From the NCBI RefSeq assembly GCF_001956295.1, contig NZ_MRTD01000005.1, positions 358,293 to 422,292 of the forward strand: a stretch of DNA of 64,000 nt, read 5' to 3'. The notes beneath the pieces are model-generated. The model worked only from the letters and a program-made list of their open reading frames with translations, made no database searches and was not told the origin of the DNA. Below are positions 29,615 to 38,560 of the stretch, in pieces. Both the position numbers and the translations under genes were made by a program. The stretch is from Paenibacillus sp. FSL A5-0031 (GTDB lineage Bacteria > Bacillota > Bacilli > Paenibacillales > Paenibacillaceae). Within the stretch, counting starts at the first letter, position 1, and the number at the start of each line of letters is the position of its first letter.

Positions 29615-31273
29615 ATGAGAAGCAAGAAATGGATGTTGACCATGCTTCTATTCCTATTCGCGGCCATGACGGTTTTGCCGGCTTGCACCGGAAACGATCG
29701 CAACGAGGAACAGCAACAAGGAAACACGAACGAAACGAATCCGCCAGCACAGGAAGTATTGGATATTGATTGGTACGTGAATTTGTCTTGGTGGAAATAT
29801 AGCGGCGACTATGGCAAGGATAAATTCTCGCAGCTGATTCGCGACAAATTCGGTCTTAATATTAACTTCATTACGCCAGCCGGAGATGGCTCGGAGCAGA
29901 TGTCAGCCATGATCGCTACCGGGCAAATTCCGGATATCATCACGGTGGAGTCTTGGATGGATTACAAAACAAGCCTTGCGAAGGGCGGTTATCTCATCTC
30001 TTTAAACGAGCTGATTGAGAAATATGCTCCAGACTTTAAGCCTTATGAGGATATTTTCAATTGGTACAAGGAATCAGACGGCAATACGTACGTCCTGCCT
30101 AACTTTGCCTATTCCAGCTATGCGCTAAAGCCCGGCGAGCAGCTTGAATCAAACAGCGCTTTTACGCTGAGAAGCGATATTTACGAGCAGCTAGGGCGTC
30201 CGGATATTTCAACAGCAGACAAGTTTCTGGATGTATTGGAACGAGTGAAAAATGAAGTGAAAACGTATGACGGAAAGCCGGTAATTCCGCTTCAGCTCTA
30301 TGAGTTTACTTCAAACGGGAATAGCTCGCTCGACTGGCTGGTCGAAAATTTTGCGATTCCTTATGAGAAGCAAGACGGAACCTACAATAACCGCAGGTAT
30401 GACGCAAAGTATTGGGACACGCTGCGCTTCTTAAATGATGCTTATAACAGAGGACTCATTTCCAAAGATAATTTTACGGATAAACGGGATCAAATTAATG
30501 AGAAAATCGCGAGCGGCAGAGTGTTTTCGAGCTTGACTGCGCCCCAGGATTTTACCGATTCCATGCGTACGCTGTATAACAATGACGACGCCGCGCAATA
30601 TGAAGCATTTGCTTTGCGAAATTATGCAGGCGAGGATCCGGTATTGACGGACATCCGCGGATTCGGCTGGCTCGTTACGATGGTGGGCAAGGAATCCAAG
30701 GCGCATGAACGGATTATTAAGCTTATGCAGTTTTTGAGCAGCAAGGAAGGCCAGCATATCGTCCATTTTGGCTGGGAGGGCGAAACGTATACGTATAATG
30801 CGGATGGCACGATCGCATGGACAGAGGAGTATAAGGAGACGCTCGCCAAGGGTGACGGGTCGGAGAAAAAATGGGGAATGGGCTTCAACCTGCTGATGGA
30901 CTGGTATTCGGTAAGAGATTTGTTCCCTCAGCCGGATAAACCCGTGGACAGCTATCTGGCGGAGTCTAATATGAAGAAACCGTTAATTCCATACAGCTAT
31001 AATACGAGCGCTTCCGGCGGCAAACCGATTCCGGATCATCCAAACCGCGACAAGATGCTGGAAACGGGCAATCGCCTCTCCTTATTTTGGGGCAGAGAGC
31101 TGCCTCGTATCATCATGGCTGAATCGGAGGAGAAGGCACGCAGCATTTACGAGGACACGCTTGCGAAGCTCGACGAAATGGGCAGGTCCGAATATGATGC
31201 GTACACGAATGAGCTGTTCCAAAATGCAAAAGAAGCACTCGGTATCAAGCACTCCTGGCCGCTATACAAATAA
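29615..31273 (+). CDS. Extracellular solute-binding lipoprotein
   Basis: 552 residues from ATG 29615 (AGGGGG 7 bases upstream), which gives a proper signal peptide; the open frame begins 27 codons earlier. Lipobox LPAC with cysteine 24, an Asn/Gln/Glu/Thr linker, then the LipO/YtcQ-type binding fold (DIDWYVNLSWWKYSG near the start is typical). It is followed by two permease genes and a hairpin. The ligand may be the product of the divergently encoded secreted propeller protein. Confidence 0.9.
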   Translation: MRSKKWMLTMLLFLFAAMTVLPACTGNDRNEEQQQGNTNETNPPAQEVLDIDWYVNLSWWKYSGDYGKDKFSQLIRDKFGLNINFITPAGDGSEQMSAMIATGQIPDIITVESWMDYKTSLAKGGYLISLNELIEKYAPDFKPYEDIFNWYKESDGNTYVLPNFAYSSYALKPGEQLESNSAFTLRSDIYEQLGRPDISTADKFLDVLERVKNEVKTYDGKPVIPLQLYEFTSNGNSSLDWLVENFAIPYEKQDGTYNNRRYDAKYWDTLRFLNDAYNRGLISKDNFTDKRDQINEKIASGRVFSSLTAPQDFTDSMRTLYNNDDAAQYEAFALRNYAGEDPVLTDIRGFGWLVTMVGKESKAHERIIKLMQFLSSKEGQHIVHFGWEGETYTYNADGTIAWTEEYKETLAKGDGSEKKWGMGFNLLMDWYSVRDLFPQPDKPVDSYLAESNMKKPLIPYSYNTSASGGKPIPDHPNRDKMLETGNRLSLFWGRELPRIIMAESEEKARSIYEDTLAKLDEMGRSEYDAYTNELFQNAKEALGIKHSWPLYK

Positions 31274-31288
31274 CAACCGATAACATAG

Positions 31289-31321
31289 GCCTGTGCGTCT
31301 GCCGTATTTAGGCGCACGGGC
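31289..31321 (+). other. Intergenic hairpin between binding-protein and permease genes
   Basis: Arms GCCTGTGCG and CGCACGGGC (9 pairs, one G-T) around 15 bases, no T-run. Same position relative to the genes as the hairpin at 17202-17226. Confidence 0.55.
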
Positions 31322-31351
31322 TGCTAATGGGGACAGGAGGAGGCACATCTG

Positions 31352-32311
31352 ATGCAGCAAGAAACCGCTTTGACCAAGCTTCGACCGCAGCCCAGTCTGC
31401 CTAGACGATTATGGAAGCAGTGGCAAATCCAGTTCATGGCGCTTTGCGGCATTGTTTTTATACTCATCTTTAATTATTTGCCGATGTTTGGCATTGTCAT
31501 TGCGTTTAAGAAAGCGGATTACTCGGTCAATCTCATGAAGAGCGTAGTGGAGGCGCCTTGGGTGGGATTCGCTTATTTCAAGGAATTTATTAACGATTAT
31601 CAATTTAGAGATATTTTGTTTAATACGATTGGACTGAATTTGCTGCAGCTTTTGATCAATTTTCCGGCACCGATCATTTTTGCCATTTTGATTAGCGAGA
31701 TCGTTCACAAGCGCTACAAAAAATTCGTGCAATCGATCACCTATTTTCCGCATTTTATTTCCTGGATCGTCTTTGGCGGAATCGTCATTAATATGCTGTC
31801 CGTAGAGTCGGGCGTTGTCGTTCCGATTCTGATGAAGCTCGGTTTCATTGATGAGCCAGTCGCGATACTGGGAGAGGCCGCGGCCTTCTGGGGGTTAATC
31901 ATCATCACCTCTATCATTAAGGGGCTGGGATGGGGCTCGATCATCTATTTGGCGGCGATTACTTCCATAGATCCTACTTTGTATGAGGCAGCAACGATTG
32001 ACGGAGCGGGAAGGTTTAGACGGATTTGGCATATTACGCTTCCATCCATATCGGGAACCATCATCGTTTTTTTCCTGCTGTCCGTCAGCAATCTGCTTAA
32101 TTCGTCCTTCGATCATATATGGGTATTCCAAAATCCGTTGAATCTGGAACGAAGCGAGGTTATAGACACCTTTGTGTACAAAATGGGGATCACCCAGATG
32201 CGTTATTCCTACACGACAGCGGTAGGGCTGTTCAAGTCTCTGGTAGCGCTGGTGCTGCTGGTGGCCGGACATCTTCTTAGCAAACGCATTGCCGGGCGCG
32301 GTATTTTTTAG
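31352..32311 (+). CDS. Sugar ABC transporter permease, LplB type
   Basis: 319 residues, six membrane segments, N-terminal FNYLPMFGIVIAFKK and coupling motif YEAATIDGAGRFRRIWHITLP. ATG follows GGAGGAGG. It forms a channel with the next permease, 11 bases downstream. Confidence 0.9.
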   Translation: MQQETALTKLRPQPSLPRRLWKQWQIQFMALCGIVFILIFNYLPMFGIVIAFKKADYSVNLMKSVVEAPWVGFAYFKEFINDYQFRDILFNTIGLNLLQLLINFPAPIIFAILISEIVHKRYKKFVQSITYFPHFISWIVFGGIVINMLSVESGVVVPILMKLGFIDEPVAILGEAAAFWGLIIITSIIKGLGWGSIIYLAAITSIDPTLYEAATIDGAGRFRRIWHITLPSISGTIIVFFLLSVSNLLNSSFDHIWVFQNPLNLERSEVIDTFVYKMGITQMRYSYTTAVGLFKSLVALVLLVAGHLLSKRIAGRGIF

Positions 32312-32322
32312 GAGGGGAACAA

Positions 32323-33195
32323 ATGGTTACCAAACGGTTCGACTTGTTTATTGTGTTGAATTACACCTTTCTGGCACTCTTTTGCGTCATTACCATTTAT
32401 CCGATTTATTTTGTGCTTATCGGATCTTTTAACGAAGGAAGCGACTATATGCGGGGCGGGGTATTTTTGTTTCCGAGGGAATTCAGCCTTGCTAACTACG
32501 GCGTTGTGCTACAGGACGAACGGTTGTACGTGGGGCTTAAGGTCAGCATCCTTCGCACCGTCATCGGCACCTTAACGAGTATCCTATTTACCGCGATGGT
32601 GTCCTATGCCATGTCACGGAAAAATTTAATTTGGCGCAGCCCTTATTATTGGCTCCATCTGATCACCTTGTTTTTTGGCGGGGGACTCATTCCTTATTTT
32701 CTCGTATTAAAAAACCTGGCGCTGATTAACTCCTTTTGGGTGTATATTATTCCGTCTATGTTTTCTGTGTTTAACATGATTATTTTCAACTCGTTTTTCC
32801 GAGAGATCCCGGAGGAGCTGCATGAGTCGGCAACCGTTGACGGGGCCAATGAGTTTCGCATTTTTCTGTCTATGTTTATTCCGCTTTCCGTGCCCGTGCT
32901 GGCCACTGTCGGGCTGTGGAATGCGGTGTACCATTGGAACTCGTTCTTTGATGCAATGATTTTTACGACCAAAAGAGATTTAATGCCGCTGCAGCTTTTG
33001 CTGATGAAAATGATCCGGGAAGCGGACGTCATATCGAACAGCCAATATATCCCGCCGCAGGTACAGCGCAAGATCAGCGTACAGACGATTCGGATGGCAG
33101 CCATCATGGTGAGCACCGTACCGATTTTATGCGTCTATCCTTTTTTGCAGCGGTATTTCGTTACGGGCTTTATGGTCGGGTCTCTTAAAGGATAG
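32323..33195 (+). CDS. Carbohydrate ABC transporter permease, YtcP type
   Basis: 290 residues, six membrane segments, coupling motif LHESATVDGANEFRIFLSMFIP and C-terminal YPFLQRYFVTGFMVGSLKG. AGGAGGGG precedes the ATG. Partner of the permease just upstream. Confidence 0.9.
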   Translation: MVTKRFDLFIVLNYTFLALFCVITIYPIYFVLIGSFNEGSDYMRGGVFLFPREFSLANYGVVLQDERLYVGLKVSILRTVIGTLTSILFTAMVSYAMSRKNLIWRSPYYWLHLITLFFGGGLIPYFLVLKNLALINSFWVYIIPSMFSVFNMIIFNSFFREIPEELHESATVDGANEFRIFLSMFIPLSVPVLATVGLWNAVYHWNSFFDAMIFTTKRDLMPLQLLLMKMIREADVISNSQYIPPQVQRKISVQTIRMAAIMVSTVPILCVYPFLQRYFVTGFMVGSLKG

Positions 33196-33221
33196 CCACT
33201 TGGAACAATGGAGGGAAATCG

Positions 33222-34238
33222 ATGCCTAAAGCTGGGGTATATCAAATGTTCGATGAGGTGGAGGGGATATATAATTATTGCCCTTCGCCTGTGTGTACCG
33301 ATGAGGAAACGATGTATATTTTCTTTTGTGCCAATACGTGGCCAGGCCTTGTTATCGATGATATTTATGCGCGAAAAGGCAAGCTTGTGGACGGTACGTG
33401 GCAATTCGGGGACAAGTTCCGCGTGCTTGAGCCTTCTCGGCTGGGATGGGATAACATCCATGTATGCGATCCCGATGTCATCCAAGGGGAATTTCGGTAT
33501 CAGGGTGAAACCTACCCATGGATGATGGTTTTCTTAGGCTGCGATATCCATTACAGCTACCATAACCAAATCGGGATCGCTTTTGCCAAGGAGATCGAAG
33601 GGCCTTATGTCAAATATGATGGCAACCCCATCGTGAACTATGAAGAGGTATTTCATTGGGGTGCGGGGCAGCCCTGCGTAATATCGCTGGATGGCAAAGG
33701 GAAATTCCGCATGCTGTATACGCAATCCGTACATGAGTACGAGAGGCGCCTGACCGGAACGAGAACTTTTTGGCGAGACTTTGACCTCTCGGATGCGGAC
33801 CATCCGATCATAACGGAGGAAGTAGCGATGCATGAGGGAGGGATAACGAACAAGGATAAGGAAGGTGCGGTAGCCGTATTTAACCCGTCGCTCATGTGGG
33901 ACCGGCAGCAGGATCTGTACTATTTGACGAGGGAAGGTACGCCCTTCGACCGCGAGCGCGTTCCTGGCTTTATCTCCTCCTATTCTCAGGTTTGTGTAAT
34001 TTCCAGACAAAGCTTTGAGCGGAATGAAGGCGGCTGGCAGGTTCTGTACAACATTGATCAAGGAGATACGGGTTTTCCTCGCAATCATAATGCAGGTTTA
34101 ATCAAAGACGCATTCGGCTGGCAGCCGCAGGGCAGAAAGCCTCAAGCGGCAGTCACTGTCTCCGAACTCATGGATCAAGGCTTTTTATGGACGTATAGAA
34201 TCTATTATACGGAGATTCAAGTAGAGGAACAGTCATGA
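33222..34238 (+). CDS. Cytoplasmic beta-propeller protein, GH43-like
   Basis: 338 residues, no signal peptide. Shares ordered blocks with the secreted protein at 24414: HVCDPDVI, WMMVFLGCDIHYSYHNQIGIAFA, GAGQPCVISLDGKGKFRMLYT, a middle VFNPSLMWDR and late FPRNHNAGL. The regular WxYDG-like blades suggest a five-bladed propeller of the GH43 clan, but the family was not pinned down. Placed after the permeases and before nucleoside hydrolase and ribokinase genes, it probably cuts an imported furanoside or prepares it for those enzymes. Confidence 0.65.
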   Translation: MPKAGVYQMFDEVEGIYNYCPSPVCTDEETMYIFFCANTWPGLVIDDIYARKGKLVDGTWQFGDKFRVLEPSRLGWDNIHVCDPDVIQGEFRYQGETYPWMMVFLGCDIHYSYHNQIGIAFAKEIEGPYVKYDGNPIVNYEEVFHWGAGQPCVISLDGKGKFRMLYTQSVHEYERRLTGTRTFWRDFDLSDADHPIITEEVAMHEGGITNKDKEGAVAVFNPSLMWDRQQDLYYLTREGTPFDRERVPGFISSYSQVCVISRQSFERNEGGWQVLYNIDQGDTGFPRNHNAGLIKDAFGWQPQGRKPQAAVTVSELMDQGFLWTYRIYYTEIQVEEQS

Positions 34239-34250
34239 GGAGGAACGGCC

Positions 34251-34802
34251 ATGTCTAGAACCTATGTGCTTCAATCGCCGGGAATCGCGATAGCTGCGGC
34301 AAGAATGAAGGCGGATGTCAATTATATCGGCATCGCTGACCAGGAGCTGGTAAGCGAGCTTGCGCATAATCATGTGTTTCTTTGCGAGGCATGGGAGCAA
34401 GGCCCGATAACGGAACGCAGGCTGCAGCGCTTATATCACCGGCTGATGCCAAGAGATTCGTTGTTTATGGAAACAAACCTGCCGGAGCCGTTACTGATAA
34501 AGGCGCTAAGCTATGCCAAGGAAGCCGGCGCGACAACTGTGCTCGTATACATGAGGCCTGACCTGAATAAATATGCTATAGTCAGTTCGCAAGCGGACAT
34601 TCTTATCGTACCGGAGAGCAATGAAAATATGGCGGCTAATCGGGTCATTACGTTTGGTGAGCATGAGCATGCGGAGGCACTGGCCGGAGCGTTTGCTTTG
34701 GCGCTGATGAACGGTTTGGATGAGAAACAGGCCGAGGCATTTTATCGGAGGGCGGCATTATCGAGGGAGCTGCCTTGGTATGATGAAGTTGCTTACGGAT
34801 AA
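34251..34802 (+). CDS. Half-length PfkB/ribokinase-like protein, catalytic Asp missing
   Basis: 183 residues. No clear known family, but it follows the second half of the ribokinase encoded at 35762: VFLCEAWEQGPI against LLLVQLEIPL; LLIKALSYAKEAGATTVLVYMRPDLN against VKEALQLAREAGVATVLNPAPAQQ; ADILIVPESN against ADYITPNETE; and LAGAFALALMNGLD against LNAAFGFGLASGWD. The substrate-binding first half (GGKGANQ) and the GAGD catalytic motif are absent; GEHEHAEALAG stands there instead. AGGAGG precedes the ATG, the frame is intact and the operon is tight, so it looks like a kept, non-enzymatic protein, perhaps a subunit or regulator of the real kinase. The relationship is inferred by eye. Confidence 0.5.
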   Translation: MSRTYVLQSPGIAIAAARMKADVNYIGIADQELVSELAHNHVFLCEAWEQGPITERRLQRLYHRLMPRDSLFMETNLPEPLLIKALSYAKEAGATTVLVYMRPDLNKYAIVSSQADILIVPESNENMAANRVITFGEHEHAEALAGAFALALMNGLDEKQAEAFYRRAALSRELPWYDEVAYG

Positions 34803-34838
34803 ATAGCAGAATAATGATGAGATTTAGGAGGATTCTAC

Positions 34839-35762
34839 ATGACAACATTTCCGGTAATTTCGCCCGAAGAGATGGTTAAGCGCCTGGCGCATCCCGGTAG
34901 ACAAATAAGAATGGTGCTGGATACGGACACCTTTAATGAAATAGATGATCAATTCGCCGTTACGTATGGGCTGCTGTCCGCTGACAATATGATCGTGGAA
35001 GCCTTTTATGCTGCGCCATTTTTTAATGAGCTGTCTACCGGTCCAGCCGATGGCATGGAGAAGAGCTATCAAGAGATTCTGAAAATCAGGCGCATATTGG
35101 GAAGAGAGGATGTACCGGTGTTTCGCGGCGCGACCTCCTTTCAGCCCGCTGCCGATGTGCCTGTCGACAGCGAAGCGGCATGGGATTTGGTGAAGCGGGC
35201 GATGGCGAGCGATCCTTCCGATCCGCTGTACGTGGTCGGCATTGCAGCGATTACGAATGTCGCGGCGGCCCTGCTCCTAGAGCCGGCCATTATCGAACGC
35301 ATTGTCGTCGTATGGCTTGGGGGCAATGCGCTGCACTGGCCCGATACAAGAGAATTTAATCTGCAGCAGGACATTCATGCCTCGCGTCTGATGTTCGATT
35401 GCGGTGTGCCGCTCATCTTAATGCCGTGTCTTGGCGTAGCCACGCATCTGCAAACCTCGCTCTCCGAGCTTCGGGATTACGTGAAGGGGCAAGGTGAGAT
35501 CGGCGACTATCTGTATGAGACGTACGAGAATTGCTCCTCCGATCATTTTGGCTATTCGAGAGTCATTTGGGATATCGCGGTCATCGCTTGGCTGAACAAC
35601 CCCGAATGGTGTTGGAGCACACTGGTTCACAGCCCGCGCTTATCCGATGATTTCCGCTGGAGCGTGGATACGAACCGCCACTTTATCCGCTGCGTCCATT
35701 TTATCCGGAGGGATGACGTATTCCGGGATCTGTTCTGTAAAATTCAGGAAAGTGCCCGTTAA
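34839..35762 (+). CDS. Nucleoside hydrolase family protein
   Basis: 307 residues. The calcium- and ribose-binding aspartate cluster is present at the start: VLDTDTFNEIDDQFA (D28, D30, D36, D37). VVGIAAITNVAAALL, VVWLGGNALHWPDTREFNLQQDIHASRLMFD and the late WDIAVIAWL with its Asp are typical of inosine-uridine-type hydrolases. These enzymes split the N-glycosidic bond of ribosides to free ribose. The gene shares one base with the ribokinase gene (TAATG), so the ribose produced is probably phosphorylated directly. Whether the substrate is a nucleoside or another ribofuranoside is unknown. Confidence 0.85.
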   Translation: MTTFPVISPEEMVKRLAHPGRQIRMVLDTDTFNEIDDQFAVTYGLLSADNMIVEAFYAAPFFNELSTGPADGMEKSYQEILKIRRILGREDVPVFRGATSFQPAADVPVDSEAAWDLVKRAMASDPSDPLYVVGIAAITNVAAALLLEPAIIERIVVVWLGGNALHWPDTREFNLQQDIHASRLMFDCGVPLILMPCLGVATHLQTSLSELRDYVKGQGEIGDYLYETYENCSSDHFGYSRVIWDIAVIAWLNNPEWCWSTLVHSPRLSDDFRWSVDTNRHFIRCVHFIRRDDVFRDLFCKIQESAR

Positions 35763-36730
35763 TGATGGAGCAGATAAGCCTGAGAAGGGCGCCGCGTATC
35801 GTCATTGTCGGCAGCCTGAATATGGATCTGGTCGTGAGCGCAGAGCGAATGCCTCGAATAGGAGAGACGATACCCGGAAGCTCCATCCATTATGTTGCCG
35901 GGGGAAAAGGAGCTAATCAGGCGGTTGGCTGCGCTAGACTCGGAGCGGATGTGCAGATGGTTGGAGCTGTCGGTAATGATGTTTTCGGGCAGCGTATTCT
36001 TAGTGAAATGAGGCAAAGCGGCGTAAACACCGATGCCATTGCCATACTGGACGATAAGGCGACTGGAATCGCCGCGATTACCCGGACGTTAGACGATAAC
36101 TCGATCATTATTGTGCCTGGGGCAAATGCCGAGCTGACCGCGGAACGGGTGAGGCAGTACTGGTCTGTGATTGAACAGGCGGACCTGCTTTTAGTACAGC
36201 TGGAGATTCCGCTCGATGCTGTGAAGGAGGCGCTGCAATTGGCGCGGGAAGCAGGAGTGGCGACGGTTCTCAATCCGGCGCCTGCGCAGCAGCTGCCAAC
36301 CGCTATATTGCAGCTGGCCGATTATATTACACCGAATGAAACGGAATTTGCTCAGCTGGCGGAGTATGCGGAAGCAGCTGGGGAGAATGTCTGGATCGCA
36401 GCATTAGCGGCCTGGGAGAAGACGTTTGCCCAAAAGGTTGTTTTGACGCGAGGCAAGCAGGGGGCTGCTATTATGCTAAATGGGCAATTGCATACCGTGC
36501 AGGCTCCGCTCGTCGAGGTGGTAGACACAACTGGAGCGGGAGACTGCTTGAATGCGGCATTTGGCTTTGGCTTGGCTTCTGGGTGGGATACTGTAAAGTC
36601 TCTTCGCCTAGCGGTAAAAGCAGCATCGATTTCGGTAAGGCGATTCGGCGCTCAAGCAGGCATGCCGACCATGTCCGAGATCGAAAGCGCAGTGGATGAA
36701 GGGGAGAGCAGCATCACTTCATTGTTGTAA
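35762..36730 (+). CDS. rbsK: Ribokinase
   Basis: 322 residues, PfkB family. Signature 1 is YVAGGKGANQAVGCARLG and signature 2 DTTGAGDCLNAAFGFGL, with catalytic Asp 261. VVGSLNMDLV near the start and the length match ribokinases. It converts ribose to ribose 5-phosphate in the cytoplasm with ATP. ATGATG at the start overlaps the stop of the nucleoside hydrolase gene. Last gene of the operon, followed by a long GC-rich hairpin. Activity on a related pentose or on a nucleoside is possible. Confidence 0.85.
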   Translation: MMEQISLRRAPRIVIVGSLNMDLVVSAERMPRIGETIPGSSIHYVAGGKGANQAVGCARLGADVQMVGAVGNDVFGQRILSEMRQSGVNTDAIAILDDKATGIAAITRTLDDNSIIIVPGANAELTAERVRQYWSVIEQADLLLVQLEIPLDAVKEALQLAREAGVATVLNPAPAQQLPTAILQLADYITPNETEFAQLAEYAEAAGENVWIAALAAWEKTFAQKVVLTRGKQGAAIMLNGQLHTVQAPLVEVVDTTGAGDCLNAAFGFGLASGWDTVKSLRLAVKAASISVRRFGAQAGMPTMSEIESAVDEGESSITSLL

Positions 36731-36735
36731 GTCTA

Positions 36736-36776
36736 TAGGGGCGGGGAGTCAGGCAGTTCCTGATTCTCCGCCCCTA
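36736..36776 (+). terminator. Long hairpin between convergent genes
   Basis: Arms of 18 bases, TAGGGGCGGGGAGTCAGG and CCTGATTCTCCGCCCCTA, pair throughout with two G-T pairs and a 5-base loop. There is no clear T-run, but it directly follows the ribokinase stop and ends the operon. Confidence 0.7.
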
Positions 36777-36794
36777 GCTATGCGTTTAATATTA

Positions 36795-37370
36795 CTAACG
36801 GTTAAGGTGCATTTCCTGAAAGAGCAACTCATCACGAAGCATAGACAGAATATCACGCTGCCAATCCTGTAGGGTCGGGGAGTATTCTTCTATGAACCAG
36901 ATGACAACTTTTTCTGGGCGAGGCGGGAACCGCTTTGCGTCAGCGGCCTGCGATTGAGCGGCTGATGCGGCGGCAGCCGTCCGATCCGGGTCCAGATTCC
37001 ACAGGTCATCGTAAGAGGAGGTAGGGATTTTCCACTCCGAGCGCTCGCTGTCCTTTTGCACCATTTCGATATAACGTTTCTTATCCAATTGATAGGGCTT
37101 AATGAGCGTCGGATCGACATGCTCTTGAATAGCAAGAATGGCATCAATAAACTTCTCGACCGCCTCTGTGCCATGATCCATTTCATATTGATGAATGCGG
37201 TCGGCTGTCGCGGACATGCTCTCGACCATATTGCGATTGGTATCGCCAAAGCGAGCATTGTTTTTGAAAAAATCGCAGTGAGCGAGCACATGGGCGACGA
37301 TGAGCTTATTTTGAATTAAAGAATTGCCTTCAAGCAGGAAAGCGTAGCAGGGATTGGAGTTAAATTTTAC
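36795..37370 (-). pseudogene. spoVR: spoVR internal fragment, truncated at both ends
   Basis: On the minus strand a frame of about 190 codons reads [44 protein letters not shown], and finally [17 protein letters not shown] before running into unrelated sequence and a stop at 36795. This is the middle of the SpoVR family (stage V sporulation, about 470 residues). The N-terminal part breaks off at about 37365 with an in-frame stop at 37371-37373, and the C-terminal half after the MLRDE motif is missing. There is no start codon with a ribosome site. The residues kept are well conserved, so the break is recent or the fragment was copied. An intact copy is expected elsewhere if the organism sporulates. 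Confidence 0.88.
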
Positions 37371-37411
37371 TCAAGCCGAAGTCGTATTAGAGCTTCATTT
37401 TGTTGAAGGTT

Positions 37412-37520
37412 TTATCAAATAACAATAAATATGAAAAAATATAACCATTAATAAGTGATGGTATTCACCCCTAACGAGAATTTGATCATGGTCATCTGAA
37501 CAAGAATCGAACTTTAACAA
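37412..37520 (+). repeat. Degenerate repeat element, copy A
   Basis: The first 27 bases (37412-37438, starting TTATCAAATAACAATAAATA) are identical to 44467-44493. Downstream, GAGAATTTGATCATGG and CTGAACAAGAATCG line up with GAGAATTGGTCGTAGT and CAGAGCAAGAGTGG of copy B, then GGATTATGCTGAG with GGATGCTGAAG. The end of the element is approximate. It begins about 45 bases from the broken end of the spoVR fragment. Confidence 0.65.
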
Positions 37521-37586
37521 TGATAATAGGATTATGCTGAGTTTAAGAAAGTGGCTTTTTATAAGAGGGATTGATGATTGATGATG

Positions 37587-37632
37587 AAAGGCTCAAGCAT
37601 GTATAATGCTTGAGCCTTTTTGTTTTTTTTAT
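37587..37632 (+). terminator. Strong rho-independent terminator
   Basis: Perfect 14-base-pair stem AAAGGCTCAAGCAT/ATGCTTGAGCCTTT, 5-base loop, then TTTTGTTTTTTTT-like run. No intact gene lies upstream on this strand, so it is probably left over from a lost gene or ends an unrecognised small RNA. Confidence 0.88.
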
Positions 37633-38158
37633 TTATCTTTCTTACATCAAATGGATATGTAATTCGGAGTGAACATGAGTTGGGCGTATCATCCTATTAA
37701 CTAGGGTTATAACGTAATTGAGAAGTTAATAAAGGAACAGTCAGATGGCAGAAAAAACCTTGATACATAAAGGCTCTTCTATCTTTATTCTATGAAATGG
37801 AGACAAATATTTAAGCGAAAGAAGATAATATTAATCCTCTTAGCTTAACTTCTTAAAGAAATTGTTGGAAATAGTCTCTTTAAGATACAGCAGAACTACA
37901 TCTAACAGAAGCATTATCTTGACAAAAATACTGAATAAGCAGGGATTTCGCGCTTGTTCTTTTTTTTGCCATATAAAATTTATAGAGTGACTTAACAGTC
38001 TCCTTCAAACGCTTTTGGATTTATAGTATAGGCTCGTCTTAAATTAGGCAGATTGCAGAGCGATATATACAACTCTTTAGTAGTGACTTGACGAATTCCC
38101 TAGAAATATACCAAAACCAACTAAATAATGAGAAATATCGTAACAAAAAAGATAATGA

Positions 38159-38334
38159 TTTCTATGGTATCGAATATCAGAAGTAGAAGATGAGATTAAT
38201 TCAGAAGAGTTAAAAAAATAATTTATGTTCGTGAAATATGGGAGGGAAGCCATTATGATTTATCTTTTATCCTTTTGTCTAAAGATAATGGAACTACGTG
38301 GCGTATAGAGCAAAAAACAGGTGATCGGAATTAG
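38159..38334 (+). pseudogene. Remnant of a small unknown protein gene, frameshifted
   Basis: A frame reading YRISEVEDEINSEELKK stops at a run of seven A residues (about 38213); shifting by one base continues as YVREIWEGSHYDLSFILLSK, then TTWRIEQKTGDRN and a stop. The two halves read as ordinary protein only when joined. A terminator follows 13 bases later. No start codon or family was recognised. Confidence 0.35.
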
Positions 38335-38346
38335 AAGACTGTCTAG

Positions 38347-38366
38347 AAAGGCTGATTGCCTTTTTT
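38347..38366 (+). terminator. Short terminator
   Basis: Stem AAAGGC/GCCTTT with a 5-base loop and a run of six T residues, right after the degraded small frame. Confidence 0.6.
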
Positions 38367-38560
38367 GGATGGTCTTTTCGTTTTATAGGTGGTGAAATGC
38401 TATTACTGCGCGTTGAAGACAGGCGCTTTATCTTTGCACCGGATAACCGATTTATCTTCGAAGATTAGAAAAATTTCTCAATTGGCTTCATACGCATACC
38501 CCCACAAACGACATTATAAATCCGAAACTAGTTTATTAACGAAAGTGAAGGGAGCGGCTC

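Larger units (their letters stand above)
37371..38560. other. AT-rich decayed spacer before the peptide cassette
   Basis: 1.19 kb with no intact gene and visibly lower GC than the surrounding operons. It contains one copy of a degenerate repeat (37412 to about 37520), two terminators (37587-37630, 38347-38366), a short degraded frame (38159-38334) and a palindrome ATCTTCGAAGAT (38454-38465). It looks like a scar of past rearrangements. Confidence 0.6.
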
